From contig CP136062.1 of the NCBI GenBank assembly GCA_032622095.1, positions 143,238,351-143,302,350 of the forward strand: 64,000 bases of DNA, written 5' to 3'. A model generated the notes under the pieces. The model ran no database searches. It saw nothing but the letters and a program-made list of their open reading frames with translations, and was not told the origin of the DNA. This document shows, piece by piece, positions 12,288-41,700 of this stretch (positions are counted from its first letter, which is position 1; each line of letters opens with the position of its first letter). The stretch comes from Siphonodentalium dalli. Its lineage: Eukaryota > Mollusca > Scaphopoda > Gadilida > Siphonodentaliidae. The position numbers and the translations under genes were made by a program.

Positions 12288-13720
12288 TCCCCTTCTGTCT
12301 GTCCGTCCGTTAACATTTTTGGTTTCCGACTGATAACTCCAGTTTGGATTATTTGATCTGAACCAAAGTTTTATGTGTATTTCCCAGCTAAAGATACAGG
12401 CCAAGTTCGAATATGGGTTTCGTCCAATTATTTTTACATGAGTTACGGCCCTTTTTGTCCGCCGACCCAACGGGTTCGGAGGACTATTATAATCAGTCCG
12501 TGCGTGCGAGGTTTCCGGATGATAACTTTAGTTAGAGTGAACCAAATTAAATTATATTTGGTATGTGGGTTTACTAGCAGAAAAGACAGGTCAAGTTCAA
12601 ATTCTGGTTCCGTCCGCCAATTTTCACCAGAGTTATGCCCCTTTTTCGACTTAGAATTTTACTGTCTGTAAACATTTTTGGTTTCCGACCGATAACTCCA
12701 GTTTGGATTATTTGATCTGAACCAAAGTTGGTATGTGTATTTCCCAGCTAAAGATACAGGCCAAGTTCAAATATGAGTTCCGTCCAATTATTTTTACATG
12801 AGTTACGGCCCTTTTTTTTCGACTTAGAATTTGACTGTCTGTTAACATTATTGGTTTCCGACCGATAACTCCAGTTTGGATTATTTGATCTGAACCAAAG
12901 TTGGTATGTGTATTTCCCAGCTAAAGATACAGGCCAAGTTCGAATATGGATTCCGTCCAATTATTTTTACATGAGTTACGGCCCTTTTTCGACTTAGAAT
13001 TTGACCGTCTGTTAACATTTTTGGTTTCCGACCGATAACTCCAGTTTGGATTATTTGATCTGAACCAAAGTTGGTATGTGTCTTTCTCCCAGCAAAACAC
13101 AAGTCAAGTTCGAATTCGGGTTCCGCCCGCCAATTTTCACCAGAGTTATGTCCCTTTTTTACTTAGAATTTTTGCCAATTTGATGTTTCCGGATGATAAC
13201 TTTAGTAAATGTGTACTGAATGAAATTAAATTTGGTATGTAGGTTTACTAGCACTAAAGACAGGTTTTTATGCGCAAACAACGGTCGTATCAAGCCGACA
13301 CTTAGAGGCGGACATGAGGTCTACCGACCTTTTATTCAACTTAGAATTTGACCAATTTCATAACATTTTGGTTTCCGACCGATAACTCCAGTTTTGATTA
13401 TTTGAGCTGAACCAAAGCTGGTATGTGTATTTCCCAGCTAAAACTTTGAATATAGGTTCTGTCTAATTATTTTTACATGAGTTATGGCCATTTTTCGACT
13501 TAGAATTTGACCACATTTTGGCATTGAAATTAGGGGTAAATGTGTACTGAATGAAATTAAATTTGGTATATGTAGGTTTACTAGCACAAAAGACAGATCA
13601 AATTCGATTTAGTGTTCCGCCATGCCAATTTTTATGTGCAAACAACGGTCGTATCAAGCTGACGCTTAGAGGCGGACATGAGGTCTACCGACCTTTTATT
13701 CGCCTTAGAATTTGACCGCA
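12288..13720. repeat. Tandem array of roughly 180 bp units
   Basis: At least five units repeat the landmarks TTCCGACCGATAACTCCAGT, GATCTGAACCAAAGTT, TTTCCCAGCTAAA, ATTTTTACATGAGTTACGG and CGACTTAGAATTTGA. The last part alternates with a second unit type (GGTTTACTAGCA, AACAACGGTCGTATCAAG). A reversed array of the same family is at 22160-23600. Short open frames in it are by-products of the repetition. Confidence 0.8.
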
Positions 13721-15814
13721 TTTTGGCATTGAAATTAGGGGTATTAGGGGTATATCAGATATTCTTCAAATGTAAGCGCAAAGTATTATTTTATTTTGCG
13801 GTAGTACAATTCGAAATAGCTAAAGGGCGTATTTTGCCACGCCCTAGCGATGCTCTTGTTTCTGGTATAGAAAACGCACCAGTTGTAGTTTTATGAAGTC
13901 AAATCGGAGTTTATTGAACTGGATCTTCAAACAAGTGCATTGCCAAGCATGGCATATGCCCTGATGTTGAGTTCAGAGAGTGAGTAATATTTTGCTATTT
14001 TCTGAGTTGACTGTACCAAAAGATATTCAAATTCAACTGCTGATACTTGAGTAACAATGCTAAAGGTATGGCAGAGATGGAAATCTTGCGATTTTCAGGT
14101 CCAAATATGGCAAATAACTGACAATAATCTATGAATAAAACCAGACTTAAGCCATTTGTTTCTATTTATAGAAATCTTATGTGTTAGCGCGATAACTTAA
14201 ACAAACAAAGAATATTTTGAACAAGTACGAAAAACACGATTTGTCCGATCCTTTTTACCTGAGTTACAGCCCCTAGTTTGTTTATTTATTTTTTTTTTAG
14301 TAATTTTAGGAGAATTTGTATCCCTTAGCATGATAGCTTGAACAAATGTCAACCAATTTCATTCATATTTGGTATATGGATCTTTCACAACAATAATTTG
14401 AAAGAGTTCGAAAACCAGATTTATCTGATCCTTTTTACCTCTGCTTAAATTCAATTACTTGTTCGAGATATTTTTGTGAAAGATCCACATATCAAATTTG
14501 AATTTAATTGGTTGACATTTGCTCATATGGAACTTTCACAACAAAATCTCGAACAAGGTCGAAAACAAGGTTTATCCGATTTTTCTTACCTGATGCAATT
14601 TTATGACTGTTAGCGCGAAATGTCAAAGTATTACATTCAAATTTGATATGTGGACCTTTCACAATATCACAATCGAGTTTGTAAACCAGGTTTGTCCAAT
14701 TTATTTTACCAGAGTTATGGCCCTAAGTCTATGTTTAGCAATTTTATGATCGTTAGTGAGAAAACTTGAACAAATTGTCAACCGATTCCATTCATATTGG
14801 GTAAATGCATCTTTCACAACAATATCCACTTCTGATTAAAATCATACTCAGATGCTTCAGGTACTTAGTCTTACAAAATTGGTAGGGGTTCCATTACTAC
14901 AAGCAGGATTAAGTAATCGACTTCTTAACCACAGCAGAATTATGGGTAACTTTTCAGGATTTAGTCGGAAATATGGCTTGTTGCCATTCGTCAGAAAGCT
15001 CTCATAATTGCCAGCCAATCGCAATATCACCAGTAAAGCGATGTAACCAATAAGGCGATAGTCACATGGAATACCCAAGACTAGGGGAATTACTTCAGCC
15101 AGTGCGATTCCAGTAAACCCCACCCATTAGCTAAAAATAGCGCAAGAACTTTTCTGCCACATGGCTAATTCCAGTGTTTACAAATTCAGAGTTTATGACA
15201 TCCAATTAAACACTAGTCTAGCTGAAAGGCGTATATAAAGAGTCCAGAATTGACCAATATTGCTAGCTAAGATGTTCAATAGAATTGAATATTATCAAGA
15301 ATTTCAACATTTAGTGCTGAGCAATCTCTCTATTTCTTTTGTGAAAAGGAAGTCGTTTGCGGAAATGAAACTGAAAGTACATTATGTCGATCAAAGCTAT
15401 TTTAAAGAAAAATGTGGGCAGTGACGTCATACTGTAGGTGTTGTTTGTGGAAGTTATTTATAGCGACAAATAGCAGATTTCATCAGACTCGGTACCTGAA
15501 GCGGCTGAGTATGATTTTAAACAGAACTGCACAATATTTTGATTGTGTTCAAAAACCAGGTTTGTCTGATTTATTTTCTCACATGAGTTATGGCCCTTAG
15601 TTCTCAATTATGGTTCTTATTTCGTCCATTTTTAGTGATTCTCGGTAAGACAGATTCACTCTTATCGGCACAAAAAACTCAACTGGAGCCATCTTTGGTG
15701 AGCAACCCTTGTTTATATATTTTGTTGGGGATAGAATGAAGTCGTATTTTTTTTTTTTAAAAACAACATTATTTTCATTTTCTCTATAAATAACAATCAC
15801 ATTCAAACAATACA
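13721..15814. repeat. Mixed repeat remnants between the two genes
   Basis: Holds diverged units of a related tandem family (about 14150-14830, with 'GAGTTACAGCCC' and 'GAGTTATGGCCC'), a half-copy of the foldback MITE at about 14915-15005, and a reversed copy of the 8400-8770 block at about 15005-15330. No gene seen before the NDUFV2 stop at 15815. Confidence 0.45.
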
Positions 15815-31566
<15,752 letters not shown>

Positions 31567-32319
31567 CTATAATAAAAAAAAATATCAGTTATTAAAGTAT
31601 ACATGTACAGTGTATAGTATAATATGCCGATGCGCCATTTATTTATTTCTTTTGTAATTTGACTGCATACAATACATGTATTCATGATAACAGATATTGT
31701 CGAAATTCTAATAACTGCTACAGGATGTACTAGTACATCTTTTGGTTTCAGAAACCTAAACTACTAGTTCATTGTTTTAGGTCTCAATTTATTCCACATA
31801 TATTAAAGACCAGATGCGTGTAGCTTATTTCTGTTATCACTGACCATTAGCTACTCCATGTCTCTTCTGTCAGTATATATCGGTACCTAGCATGATTTTA
31901 ACGAATTAGCCTGTGGTTTAGAATTATGAGGATTCTGATGTGTGAAATTTCTGAAATAACAGGTGATCAATAAATTGCACCTATAGTACATGTACCTGAC
32001 ATATCTTATTATTTTCATCTGTGAAATCATTTTGAAGTGATTTCTAAAGTATATTTCCATAACAAGATAAAACAATCATCATTGCACCCGTTTGAGGTTT
32101 GTGTATCATGGATGACATCAGATCTGAATCAGGCAGCCCTCGTAAATTTACATTTTTCTTCTATGGCAGACTCGACAGTACTTTGCCATAGAATATCTTG
32201 ACATCTAGGGCACATCTACCACATTTTCCAGAAATGATATATCAGTACTTGTACACTTATATTTGACAATAAAGTAACTATTAATTCATCTTGAATTATA
32301 CTGTGCAAATTTTGTACCT
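31567..32319. other. Non-coding, nothing recognised
   Basis: AT-rich, with no exon or transposon end identified. It would contain or precede the missing first NDUFV2 exon. Confidence 0.4.
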
Positions 32320-32395
32320 TCTTCTTCTTCATGTAACAGCTAGCTGTCATTTACTGACAATTATGAGCCGCCTGGAGGAGAGTTTAAATTCCAAG
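32320..32395 (-). repeat. SINE/LINE-type 3' tail
   Basis: On the - strand reads GGCTCATAATTGTCAGTAAA...TGACAGCTAGCTG...(GAA)n. The same tail ends the SINE at 38823-39240, which suggests a shared 3' recognition end. Confidence 0.55.
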
Positions 32396-32575
32396 ACAAT
32401 GTACGTAGGACTCAATGGTGTTAGTTTGAGTCGAAAGATGTGCTGATGGTGACATTGATTTTTGAGCACCTAAATTTTGGTGGTCGATATATTATAATTT
32501 TTGTTTTTATGATTTTTTTGGTCATTTCATGATATTAAAAGAATAAAATTATTTACAGCTGTCAGTGTCTATTTC

Positions 32576-33836
32576 TCAGTATTGTTGCGACGTTTTCTTT
32601 TGGCCATTATGGACTAATGAGAGCTGTGACTTGAATGTTTTGTTGTCTTCAATTATGCTTGTGGAGGGTGGTAATAGGTTAAATTCTGCTATGGTACGAG
32701 GATAGAATGAATAGAAATAGGAATCTTTATTAGCTCTGAGGGTGTGGAATGTTAGTTTATTTTTCTTGTTGTATCTTGATGTACAGTAATCTAGGATGGG
32801 TCTTACGAGAGATTGATATGCCCTCTCTTTGATTGTTCGGTTGGTGACCTTTAGGTTTCGCTTGAGGAAGCCAAGAATTCGGTTAGCTTTGCCCGTGATG
32901 TTATCAATATGTTCGTCCCACTTGAGATCATGCTGAATTGTTATACCCAAATATTTGGCAGAAGTAACTTTTTCAAGTGGATGGCTATTTAGATTGTAGT
33001 TGTTTCCTATTGGTTCCTCTTTTCTGCTAATGGTCAGTAGGTTACATTTACTTCATTAATGGATGGAATGCCATTAGCCAATCTCTCTCCAAACGTGCTG
33101 CAATTATTGAGATCGTTTTGCAATTTAGCGGTGTCAGACTGGTCATGAATCCTATGGTAAATGATGCTATCGTCGGCAAACAGTCTTAGAGAGCTATGTT
33201 TCAGATAAGTGTGGAAGTCGTTGATATAGAGCAAGAAGAGTATAGGACCAAGGACACAGCCCTGGGGAACCCCAGAGGTTACTGGAATATGAGAGGAAGA
33301 GTGTCCTTCGAGAAGTAGAGATTGGGTCCTACCATGTAGGAAACTGGAGATCCAATCACAGACTTGAGAGTTAATGCCGTAATAATTTAACTTGTAGATG
33401 AGGCGTCGGTGAGGAACTTTATCAAATGCTTTTGCAAAGTCCATTATGATTATGTCGGTTTGTATGGATTTATTATCATTTTCAGAGATTTCTTGTAGAA
33501 AGTCAATAAGTTGAGATTCGCAGGAATGTTTTCATCGGAAGCCATGTTGTTTATTGTAGAGAATATTATTTGTTTCAAGGAAAGTCATTGTTTTGCTACT
33601 GATGATGTGTTCAAGGATTTTGCATGAAATGCAGGTGAGGATATTGGGCGGTAATTAATGGGGTCATGTTTGTTGCCCTTTTTGAAGATGGGGCTGACAT
33701 TTGCGGTCTTCCAGTCTAGGGGGACTGTTCCAGTTGTCAGAGAAAGATTATATATGTGGGTCATATATATTTTGAAAATGTCCTTTCCTGAACATGGCTT
33801 TTTCTGAAATTTTCTCATTACCAGCCACCTTAACAA
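32576..33836 (-). pseudogene. Decayed non-LTR retrotransposon reverse transcriptase
   Basis: Three broken frames on the - strand make up an RT. At 33836-33585: DWKTANVSPIFKKGNK and NYRPIS. At 33444-33034: MDFAKAFDKVPHRRL, SGVPQGCVLGPILFLLYIND and the active-site FADD box. At 32950-32576: the thumb-side region GITIQHDLKWDEHID and LVRPILDYC. Frameshifts and stops separate the pieces, and the endonuclease domain was not found. The pattern fits Jockey/CR1-like LINEs; the clade is uncertain. The copy is inactive. Confidence 0.85.
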
Positions 33837-34404
33837 GGAAAGTAAATTTTAATAATGGTATTAGATGGCATGACAGACATAACTTTCAGAAAGTTTAGTA
33901 TGTAACACACTAGTAATGTCAAAAAGTTGATTTATCATTGTTTAAAAAAATGTCCTTTCCTGAACGATTTTTTACAATATGCATTGAGGTCATATATCGG
34001 AGGAAAAACACCTGTAATCACCAGTGCAATATATATCACTTGGGAACACATATCAAATTTCTCAAAAACCTTTCAAGTATTTTTTATAATTTTGTGGATT
34101 TTTAATTTGTAGAAGGCACACAAAAGTAGTTTAAGATTTAAGATCCAATTTGGAGACTAATATGTTGTGATCTGCAGCACCAATGGGTGGCTGATTTTTC
34201 AAGGTCAGATAGTAAGGATGGTTTATTAGTTAGGACCAAGTCCAGGATTTTATTACCTCCGCTCTTCTCTTTGTCATGACCATGCAGGGATGACAATTTT
34301 TTTACATTAGGTTGGGCACATCGTCGAATCAGGAGCCGATGCTAAAGGCTGTCCTGTGAGTCATGACCATGTGCAACAATTTATGGTCTGGATCTGGTTA
34401 ATGG

Positions 34405-36521
34405 TAGTGCTGGGTGGTATTTCGGTTAGGGGTGCCACGATTAATCGTATAATCGATGAACCGTTGATAAAGCCGATAATCGATTACCATTTCCGTCGTC
34501 GATTAATCTGCGTTATTTATTTCGGACGTTGGAAAATGCCGGTTATTGTTGAATACCCTGATAAGAGATTCCGACAACTTGAGTACTACTAGTATATGTT
34601 GCAAACAGCCGGCAGTTCATTTGATGACATGGTTACTCTTCGAGTCATTGTATATTCTTCAAATTGCATGGCGCCATGATGGCGGCACTGCAGCTTTGAA
34701 CTTATGCCGACATCATTGTATATTTCTACAAGAAAGGCGGCACTACGTCTTTGAAATGGACTGACTGTCAGTGAACTGAATGCCCTCGCCCTTGAATCTC
34801 ATTGGACCAAAGGGGAGTTGATTGACATTCTCTCGATATCAGGGAACCTACGGCATTTTAATCAGCGATATTCTCGGCGGTGTCATTTGCAGCAATTAGT
34901 ATACTTTGTTTGTATAAGTATACTTAGATGTTACTAGTACAGGCTATCGCTTATAGTGTGGTGACTGCTAAATGAAATTAACTATTACCAAATACTTATT
35001 TTTGTATGTGTCCTGAAATTTGCGGGCAGAGGCCCACCTTTGTTATCCATGCTCTGGAAGTTCGCTGAAACGTATAGTTTCCGTAACATTAGATTCCTTT
35101 TTTTTAGGAACCACCGTCGGTCCGTCGTGCATTCCTACTTTTATATTGCTTGTATGTTTGGCTGTTAAATTAATCGCTACGTTCGTTCCAATGAACTCAC
35201 AAATATTATAACCATGACATCGCCGAGAACTGTGCTTGTATTGAACACATTGTGCTCATTAGTCATTACCGGTGGTTTATGATGCACTTTATTAACACAA
35301 AAATTACATCAGCCGAAGCCTCAAACATGCAGCGAAAGCAGTTAACCAGCATCCAGCCAATATGGCAATAGGCCATATTACGGAATACTTCTAGTGATGT
35401 TTTTATTATTATGTACGATTAATCGATTATAGTCGATTATTGACGACCGATTATCGATTATCAAAATAAATAATCGTGGCACCTCTAATTTCGGTATACC
35501 GATTATAATCAGTAAGATTTTCAATACCGTTACCGTCATTTTGTTCCATAATCGGTAAACCTTGAAGACGGTATTATCATGGTTACAGGTCATACCGGCC
35601 CATTACTGGGTACATGTGGCTTACTACCTTTATCGGAATACAAAGAAACTACTTGGTTTCTTTTTACACCATAGTTATCTTTCAGTTGAAAGAAACTGTT
35701 CATTCTTCACTTTTGTCACTTTGCTGATGACATTTGCCAAAAAAATGCATTCCTTTGCTACCGGGAACAAAATCCAGCCCAATATTATATTGCAAGTTAT
35801 GATTGCATCATTCATAATTGGCTACGGCAATCAGCAATGCTGAAGCCATTTGCTGAAACAAATCGGGTCATGGCAAATGGTTGCCGTAGCAGATTGCCGA
35901 AGCGAAACTATCTAAATTAAGAGGGCTGCTGAATGCGTGGGGCAGCTCATTATTTTCTGGGGTGTTACCGAGTATGAATGATTGGTCACTTTCATAAACG
36001 TGGATTTATATGTATGATTTATAATATTCAACCGGGAAGTGAATAACAGTCTATAAGTTAAATACTTTGAAAATAATACACCTTATTTCCCGGCATTTAA
36101 TAAAAACATTATACATATTCACACCCGGCGGAACATTCCAATATCAACTTAACAGCACGTGCTCATGCTCTGTGAGAATCAGCGGGGATTATTTCAAAGC
36201 TTATGGATGTATCCGCTGAATGATGCTTCCATAACTCGCAATTATTACCTGCATTTGAGATCAGCGTACCTTCATGTCATACATGAATCCATGCATGATG
36301 CATGCAAACAAATGATACAATGCTGTGTTTCCTTATTTATTGTAAGCTGTTTAGCTATTCGATTTCCTCCAAAAACAGTTGAGTTGTGAAGTTGTGTACC
36401 AAATGATGACTACTCAATTGAGGTTTTAACAGATTAGTTGAAATAATCGGTAATACCGTATACCACGGTATGGTTTTAAGATTACCGCAGTATTTTTATG
36501 CTTAAATACCGCCCAGCACTA
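34405..36521. mobile_element. hAT-type non-autonomous element, outer
   Basis: Ends TAGTGCTGGGTGGTAT and ATACCGCCCAGCACTA, flanked by a perfect 8 bp GTTAATGG duplication (34397-34404 and 36522-36529). It is interrupted by a second hAT element at 34427-35487. Without the insert it is about 1.05 kb. It has no transposase frame, so it must have been moved in trans. Confidence 0.85.
34427..35487. mobile_element. hAT-type non-autonomous element, nested
   Basis: Ends TAGGGGTGCCACGATTAATC and AATCGTGGCACCTCTA, with a perfect 8 bp ATTTCGGT duplication (34419-34426 and 35488-35495). Subterminal ATTAATCGATTAT-type repeats lie near both ends. It was inserted only 22 bp inside the outer element. Confidence 0.85.
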
Positions 36522-36529
36522 GTTAATGG

Positions 36530-37470
36530 GTATGTTGTAGTATAATTTAAGTCTTAAGTTAGGCCCAAAAAAAAAGATTGTATGTTTCCGATAACGGAGT
36601 GAAAAAATTAGGGAAGGTAGGTAAGGAATTTTTTTTTTTTATTTTGATATTTTTTATCCAGCTGCAGAAATATTGAATTGCCCTGACCGAAGTGACATAA
36701 AATTCCAACTTGTGTTGTGGGGAAAGTATTACTTGATAAACACAGTGGAAATATACATTAAGATTGATGAAAGATCAAACTTACCAGTACTTCATGCTTA
36801 AGTATGTTTTTTATTATTCACATACATGTACCACATTTTCATAAATTTGGCTTTAAACTTGGTACGAAATTGATGTCACTAACTTTTTATAAGAATTTTA
36901 CCCATAATGCCCCATTATTCCGTACTTGTATTGTGACGACTGTCACGACTACATCCCATTGTCTGGAGGTAGCCAGCACACCAAACCTAGCATGCCTGGT
37001 TTTTGGAAACAGTAGCTGTACCCCTAACATATGTGGTGATACCGGTACCTCTATACATGTATACTAGTATATACAGATACACACCCACCATGTCTGTAGT
37101 CTCGGGCTCCAATTAAAGTGTAGGGGGGGGGGGGGATTCGAAAGTTAATAACAGTGCAGATCCAAATAATAGCACAGGGGAAACTCTGAGAAAAACATCA
37201 ACTATAGTTAAAAAAATATTTTTATAACTAGTACATGTAGGTCAAGCAATCACACATAGAAATCAACATAGTATGTGTCATGTGGTGTTTATTCAATATT
37301 TAAATGTTCACATGTATGCAATATACTTGAAGATGTACATGCATAAAGTTATAAGCTCATCAATTTGGTATCAGAATCATACGGTATACAAAATTTACAA
37401 ATCTTGAGTTAGTGCTGATTTCAATTTACATAAACATGTAGCTTCAAAATTAATAAACTTGCAGACCCAC
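36530..37470. other. Non-coding, nothing recognised
   Basis: A/T-rich with a G run at 37123-37135. No exon or element ends seen. Confidence 0.4.
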
Positions 37471-38271
37471 CAGACCTGTTAACCCTCCCGGATTGTGCGG
37501 GAGACTCCCGGATTTGAGCACGATCTCCCGCACTCCCGGACAGGCATGACAATCTCCCGGATTCAGCTACTGCAGAAAATCGCAAAAAATAATCTCTTTA
37601 TTTTATCTATTTGACCAGTAGACAGGCTATCAACAAATCCCTGATATCGGATTGCGACATCATTGTGGCAATTAACACCCATGATTAATCTGGGGTCATA
37701 AAATCAACATTGTTCGCACAGCAGGGGCACCGGACAATAAAACAACAAACACCTTCTAAGTTCTATTGAACAGGATCACCAGACAGAACAAAGGTGACCT
37801 GTTCTCAATTGGCAACCCACTAGAGATAAGCCCTGAGGTTATATGAAACTACCATTAAAGTTTATTGGTCTGATAAAATTCAAAAGAAGCACATGTTCTG
37901 GCTTTAAACTTTCGGAATCCGTTCCTGAGTTGTACTTTTTAATGTGACATTTGAAATCTCACGAGATATAAATCAAATCGAAAGTGGTTTACAGTTTAAT
38001 ATTGATATACGTAATCAAGTAGCTTACGATATTTCCTCTATAAATTAGACAATAAAAGTAAAAACTACACAGTAAATGTTTTTCTTAAGAATACTTGTTA
38101 ATTTGCCTGTTAATATGTGTTATAGCTGATCATATATATTATTTTTTTTGGTCAAAATTATGAAAATGCAAAAGGAATAAATTTTTTTAAAATCTCCCGG
38201 ATGATGACCACGATCTCACGGAAAATCGTGACCAATCTCCCGGAAAATATTTTGTGAGGTTAACAGGTCTG
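37471..38271. mobile_element. hAT-type non-autonomous element (CTCCCGGA repeats)
   Basis: Ends CAGACCTGTTAACC and GGTTAACAGGTCTG with a perfect 8 bp AGACCCAC duplication (37463-37470 and 38272-38279). Short (T)CTCCCGGAT motifs cluster near both ends, probably subterminal transposase sites. It has no coding capacity. Confidence 0.85.
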
Positions 38272-38822
38272 AGACCCACCTGCAGTGGCAAACTTCCCAA
38301 TAAAATAATAAATGTGCATGCTTGCATGTTTATTTGGAACCCAACACTGGCCAACAGTATGTTCCATAAGTCCCAAACAAGGCATACCGGTACATGCAAA
38401 GCAGGCATGAGATCCACTCTCATGAAATTAAAATTGCTAAATTCATGCCCATCAATCCACAACCCATCACACACCTGGGGATTTTGAGACAACTGTCACT
38501 TCATGGTCACTTTTCAAAGGGATATATTAATAGAAGCCATGTGTTTTGCACACTAATGATTTAATATCAATATTTATGAGCATTAGTGGTAAAAACAGTA
38601 AAAAAAAGGGTCGGTCGATGTATGAAAACATAGCATCTTTGTTTTTTGGCCTTAACCAATGATGCCATTGCTGGTGTTTTCACATGTTCACACGTTATTC
38701 GGCTAAAAAGATCCTTGACAAATTGGGCAAATTTGGGAGGTGGACCTGCTTGATCAGAGTGCGACTGGCCACCATTGCCTCATGCACTGAAAACGCTACA
38801 GATACTGAGATAGCCCTGGGGA

Positions 38823-39240
38823 AGTCTGTAGCCGAGAGGTAGCATACTGGTCTCTCGAGCTAGCGGACCGGGGATCGCAACCTGGTCAGAGTATTCTGAC
38901 AAAAATCAGAACTCTGTCAGATACCAAGTTTGTCAGGCTGAAAAGTCTCATTCGAGATCACTGAATAAAGATCCGAATGCAAAAGTGCCGACTTCCCCCA
39001 TTACATTTGTCAGGTATGTTGTTGTGGTGTAGTACGCTGTCCGATCGGGCGCAGACTTTAAATTAATGCCATAATGGCTGACCCGTGTACACGCCTCGGT
39101 GTGTGCACGTTAAAGAACGTACGCTACTGGAGTCACCACAGGGTTATAAAGTTACTCGACCGTGGTAGCAACTGGACCGGCTCATAATTGTCAGTAAATG
39201 ACAGCGAGCTGCAATATGAAGAAGAAGAAGAAGATACCAC
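38823..39240 (+). mobile_element. tRNA-derived SINE
   Basis: The 5' part has an A-box-like TAGCCGAGAGGTAGCATACT and a B-box-like GGGGATCGCAACC spaced as in a tRNA. The body ends in (GAA)n at about 39219-39236. The last 60 bp match 32320-32395 on the other strand. The upstream half cannot form a full cloverleaf, so it is not a tRNA gene. Confidence 0.75.
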
Positions 39241-39885
39241 CACCACTGGCACCAGCGTCAAAATAATGGTAGGCCTACATAAATTCCAAATGCTCTTGAT
39301 TTTAATAATAAACAAAAAAAAAAAAAAAAATTATTTTACCCATGTAATTATATTTTATTCATGCGCCCCCTAATCCTCAGTTCATTGAGGGTATGGGGTA
39401 TACTGTAGATGTAGATGAAGATATAAAAGTCACAGACAAGTTCAAGTTGAAGTGACCACCTGCCGAAAATAGGAAACTTCAAAATTAGAAAACAGAATCT
39501 GTATTAAAAATAAGAATAAAATAAACGCACAACGGCATTCGTCGTATTCTTGAATATAGTTCTCAACATCGTTTGCGTTTAAACAATGCTAATGATCGAT
39601 TCTTGGTCAATAATTAGCTTTGAAATGTGCACGATTATTTTTCATTCAAGGTTGAACATCCGGGACATTGCGAGGCAAAGTAAAAATATCAATAACGCTG
39701 TAGTTCATTACTTTTGAGGTCAAGGTCACAACTACACCGCATCGGCAATCTCCGCACGCGCAGTGTTTAAATATCTCTATTGATGACTCGATCAAACAGG
39801 AACTATGACTGGTGTTCTCTGTCAGATATTGCAGAATCAGGTAGGCCTACTCTGCAATTCTAAAGAAACTTATTATTCTATTTAT

Positions 39886-40477
39886 AGACTTACTTACTTA
39901 CTTACTTCTTTTTCTTTACGCCCACATATGGGCAACCTCCTTTAGGAGTAACCAGGTAATCCCATGTAGTCCACCACCACATCACATCAACATCTGAAAT
40001 GTCCTTTTCAACCTCACCATCGCATATATAGGGCCTACACTATATACATACCACAGCTGAATGTGTTCCACCACCAACACCGAAGCGAGATAACTCTATT
40101 ACACCATCACCTGAAATGTCTACCAACTTGCGCCCCGAAGGGAGGAATTTTGACAGGAAATTTTGCCATTAACCCGTGGATCGTTGCCCATGGTAGGGTT
40201 CTTTATCGTGCACACATGGTTGTACACGGGACAGCCATTTACGTCCCCACCCGATAGGACGACGTGATCAAACCAGTGTCACCCCTGTACATGACACGGG
40301 CGGGAGATGATTACCGCTTCACGACACATCAGCGAGGCATTCACGGTACTTTATATAGGAACGCTCGGAGCTCCCGACGTTTTTTTTGTCGAGGATCGGG
40401 GTGAATCGATCCGGGGTCCAAGCGAAACCTCTGGCCGGTAGTAGAACACGCTAACCACTCGGCCATCACACTCCCTA
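39886..40477 (-). mobile_element. tRNA-derived SINE, - strand
   Basis: Read on the - strand it begins near 40477 with GATGGCCGAGTGGTTAGCGT (excellent A box) and has a B-box-like GGATCGATTCACCCC further in. It ends in a (AAGT)n tail (39886-39908 on the + strand as TACTTACTTACTTACTT). Confidence 0.75.
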
Positions 40478-41276
40478 AGACAAACTTACGAAACACTGCG
40501 GGCTTACATGTTCATGTTAATACCCATATTTGAGGGTGACGACCCCCTCCCCATGGCATCCGGCTTAAAATGGACCCCGGCATCCGGAATACGCCATAAC
40601 AGAGAGGCGGCATCCGGAATACTATTTGATTAAATTTATTGAAAACAGACTCGGGAACGAAGTGAACGTTGGCATGAGGTATTGGAATTGGTCTCCGTAT
40701 TGGCTATAGTAATGATTTGATTTAGCAGCTTTACGGAAAGATTAAACTTTTTACTAAAATACTAAATGTATGATCTCGATATCATACATATATATGCCCT
40801 GTCTAACTTACTTGCGGCCATATTGGATCCACCAGGTCCGGTTCCGTGGTTTTAGTGCTACAGTTCAAAGTTTTGGAGTAGAATTTCCATATATGACATA
40901 AATGGAAGACATGAATATTCAAAAGCTCCATATATGGAAATGCTACTCCATGCAGTACTTTGATATGTAGCAATAAAACAACCGGGGCTGCATGGAAGAA
41001 TCTCTGATACCACGGAACCGGACCTGCATGGTGGATCTAATATGACTGCGAATTAATGACATATGATATGGCGTATTGGGTGGGGGTGAAAGGCATAGAC
41101 CATGTTCCAAATGACAGGAGTGGTATAATATACTGAATGAGGAGAAGTTGAAGTGGCATGTGCGGAAACCACCTAGCTAATCTTGGTTGACCGTTCATGG
41201 TCGTACACGGTAGTATTGAACACCAGGGACACGCAAATAGAAAACTAACATCTTTTTAATATTTAATATTTCAAAT

Positions 41277-41700
41277 TAAAGGTACTCAATCAGAGGGTCT
41301 CCATATCATCACATTCCAACAAGAACGACAACATGTTTTGAAATGCAGCTTCAGTTATCAGAATCTAATAATTGCCCAAATATAACGAAAAGCACAATCA
41401 ACTATAGTATAAAATTCCACAAAACCTGTTATTTATCAACATTTTGTTCAACGAAATTTTGCCGGTTTGTCAAATATCTAACACAAAAAGCCACTTGATT
41501 TTAGAGTTATCAATCTTTACCCGCAATTTGGTCAATGCAATTCTTCTCGTTGACTGTCTATTGGGCCACTAAAATAATAGATTTCAAACATCGATATTTG
41601 ATCACTCTGAGCTGTGATGGATGGGTTTCTCGACTCGAATCAAATATGTTTACCCCCCCCCCCCAGTGTAGTTCGAGACTCCGAGTCTTAACCCAATCGC
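41277..41700. repeat. Half-copy of the 61171-61642 foldback family
   Basis: Carries AAAGGTACTCAATCAGAGGG and, later, CCACTTGATTTTAGAGTTAT...CTCGACTCGAATCAAATAT, all found in the palindrome at 61171-61642. The middle matches 10480-10620 reversed. A C-run at about 41647-41655 follows. Confidence 0.6.

Noticed and set aside
38823-38890. Possible tRNA gene (A and B boxes), also at 40400-40477
   Set aside because: No acceptor-stem pairing or full cloverleaf; both are heads of SINEs with simple-repeat tails.
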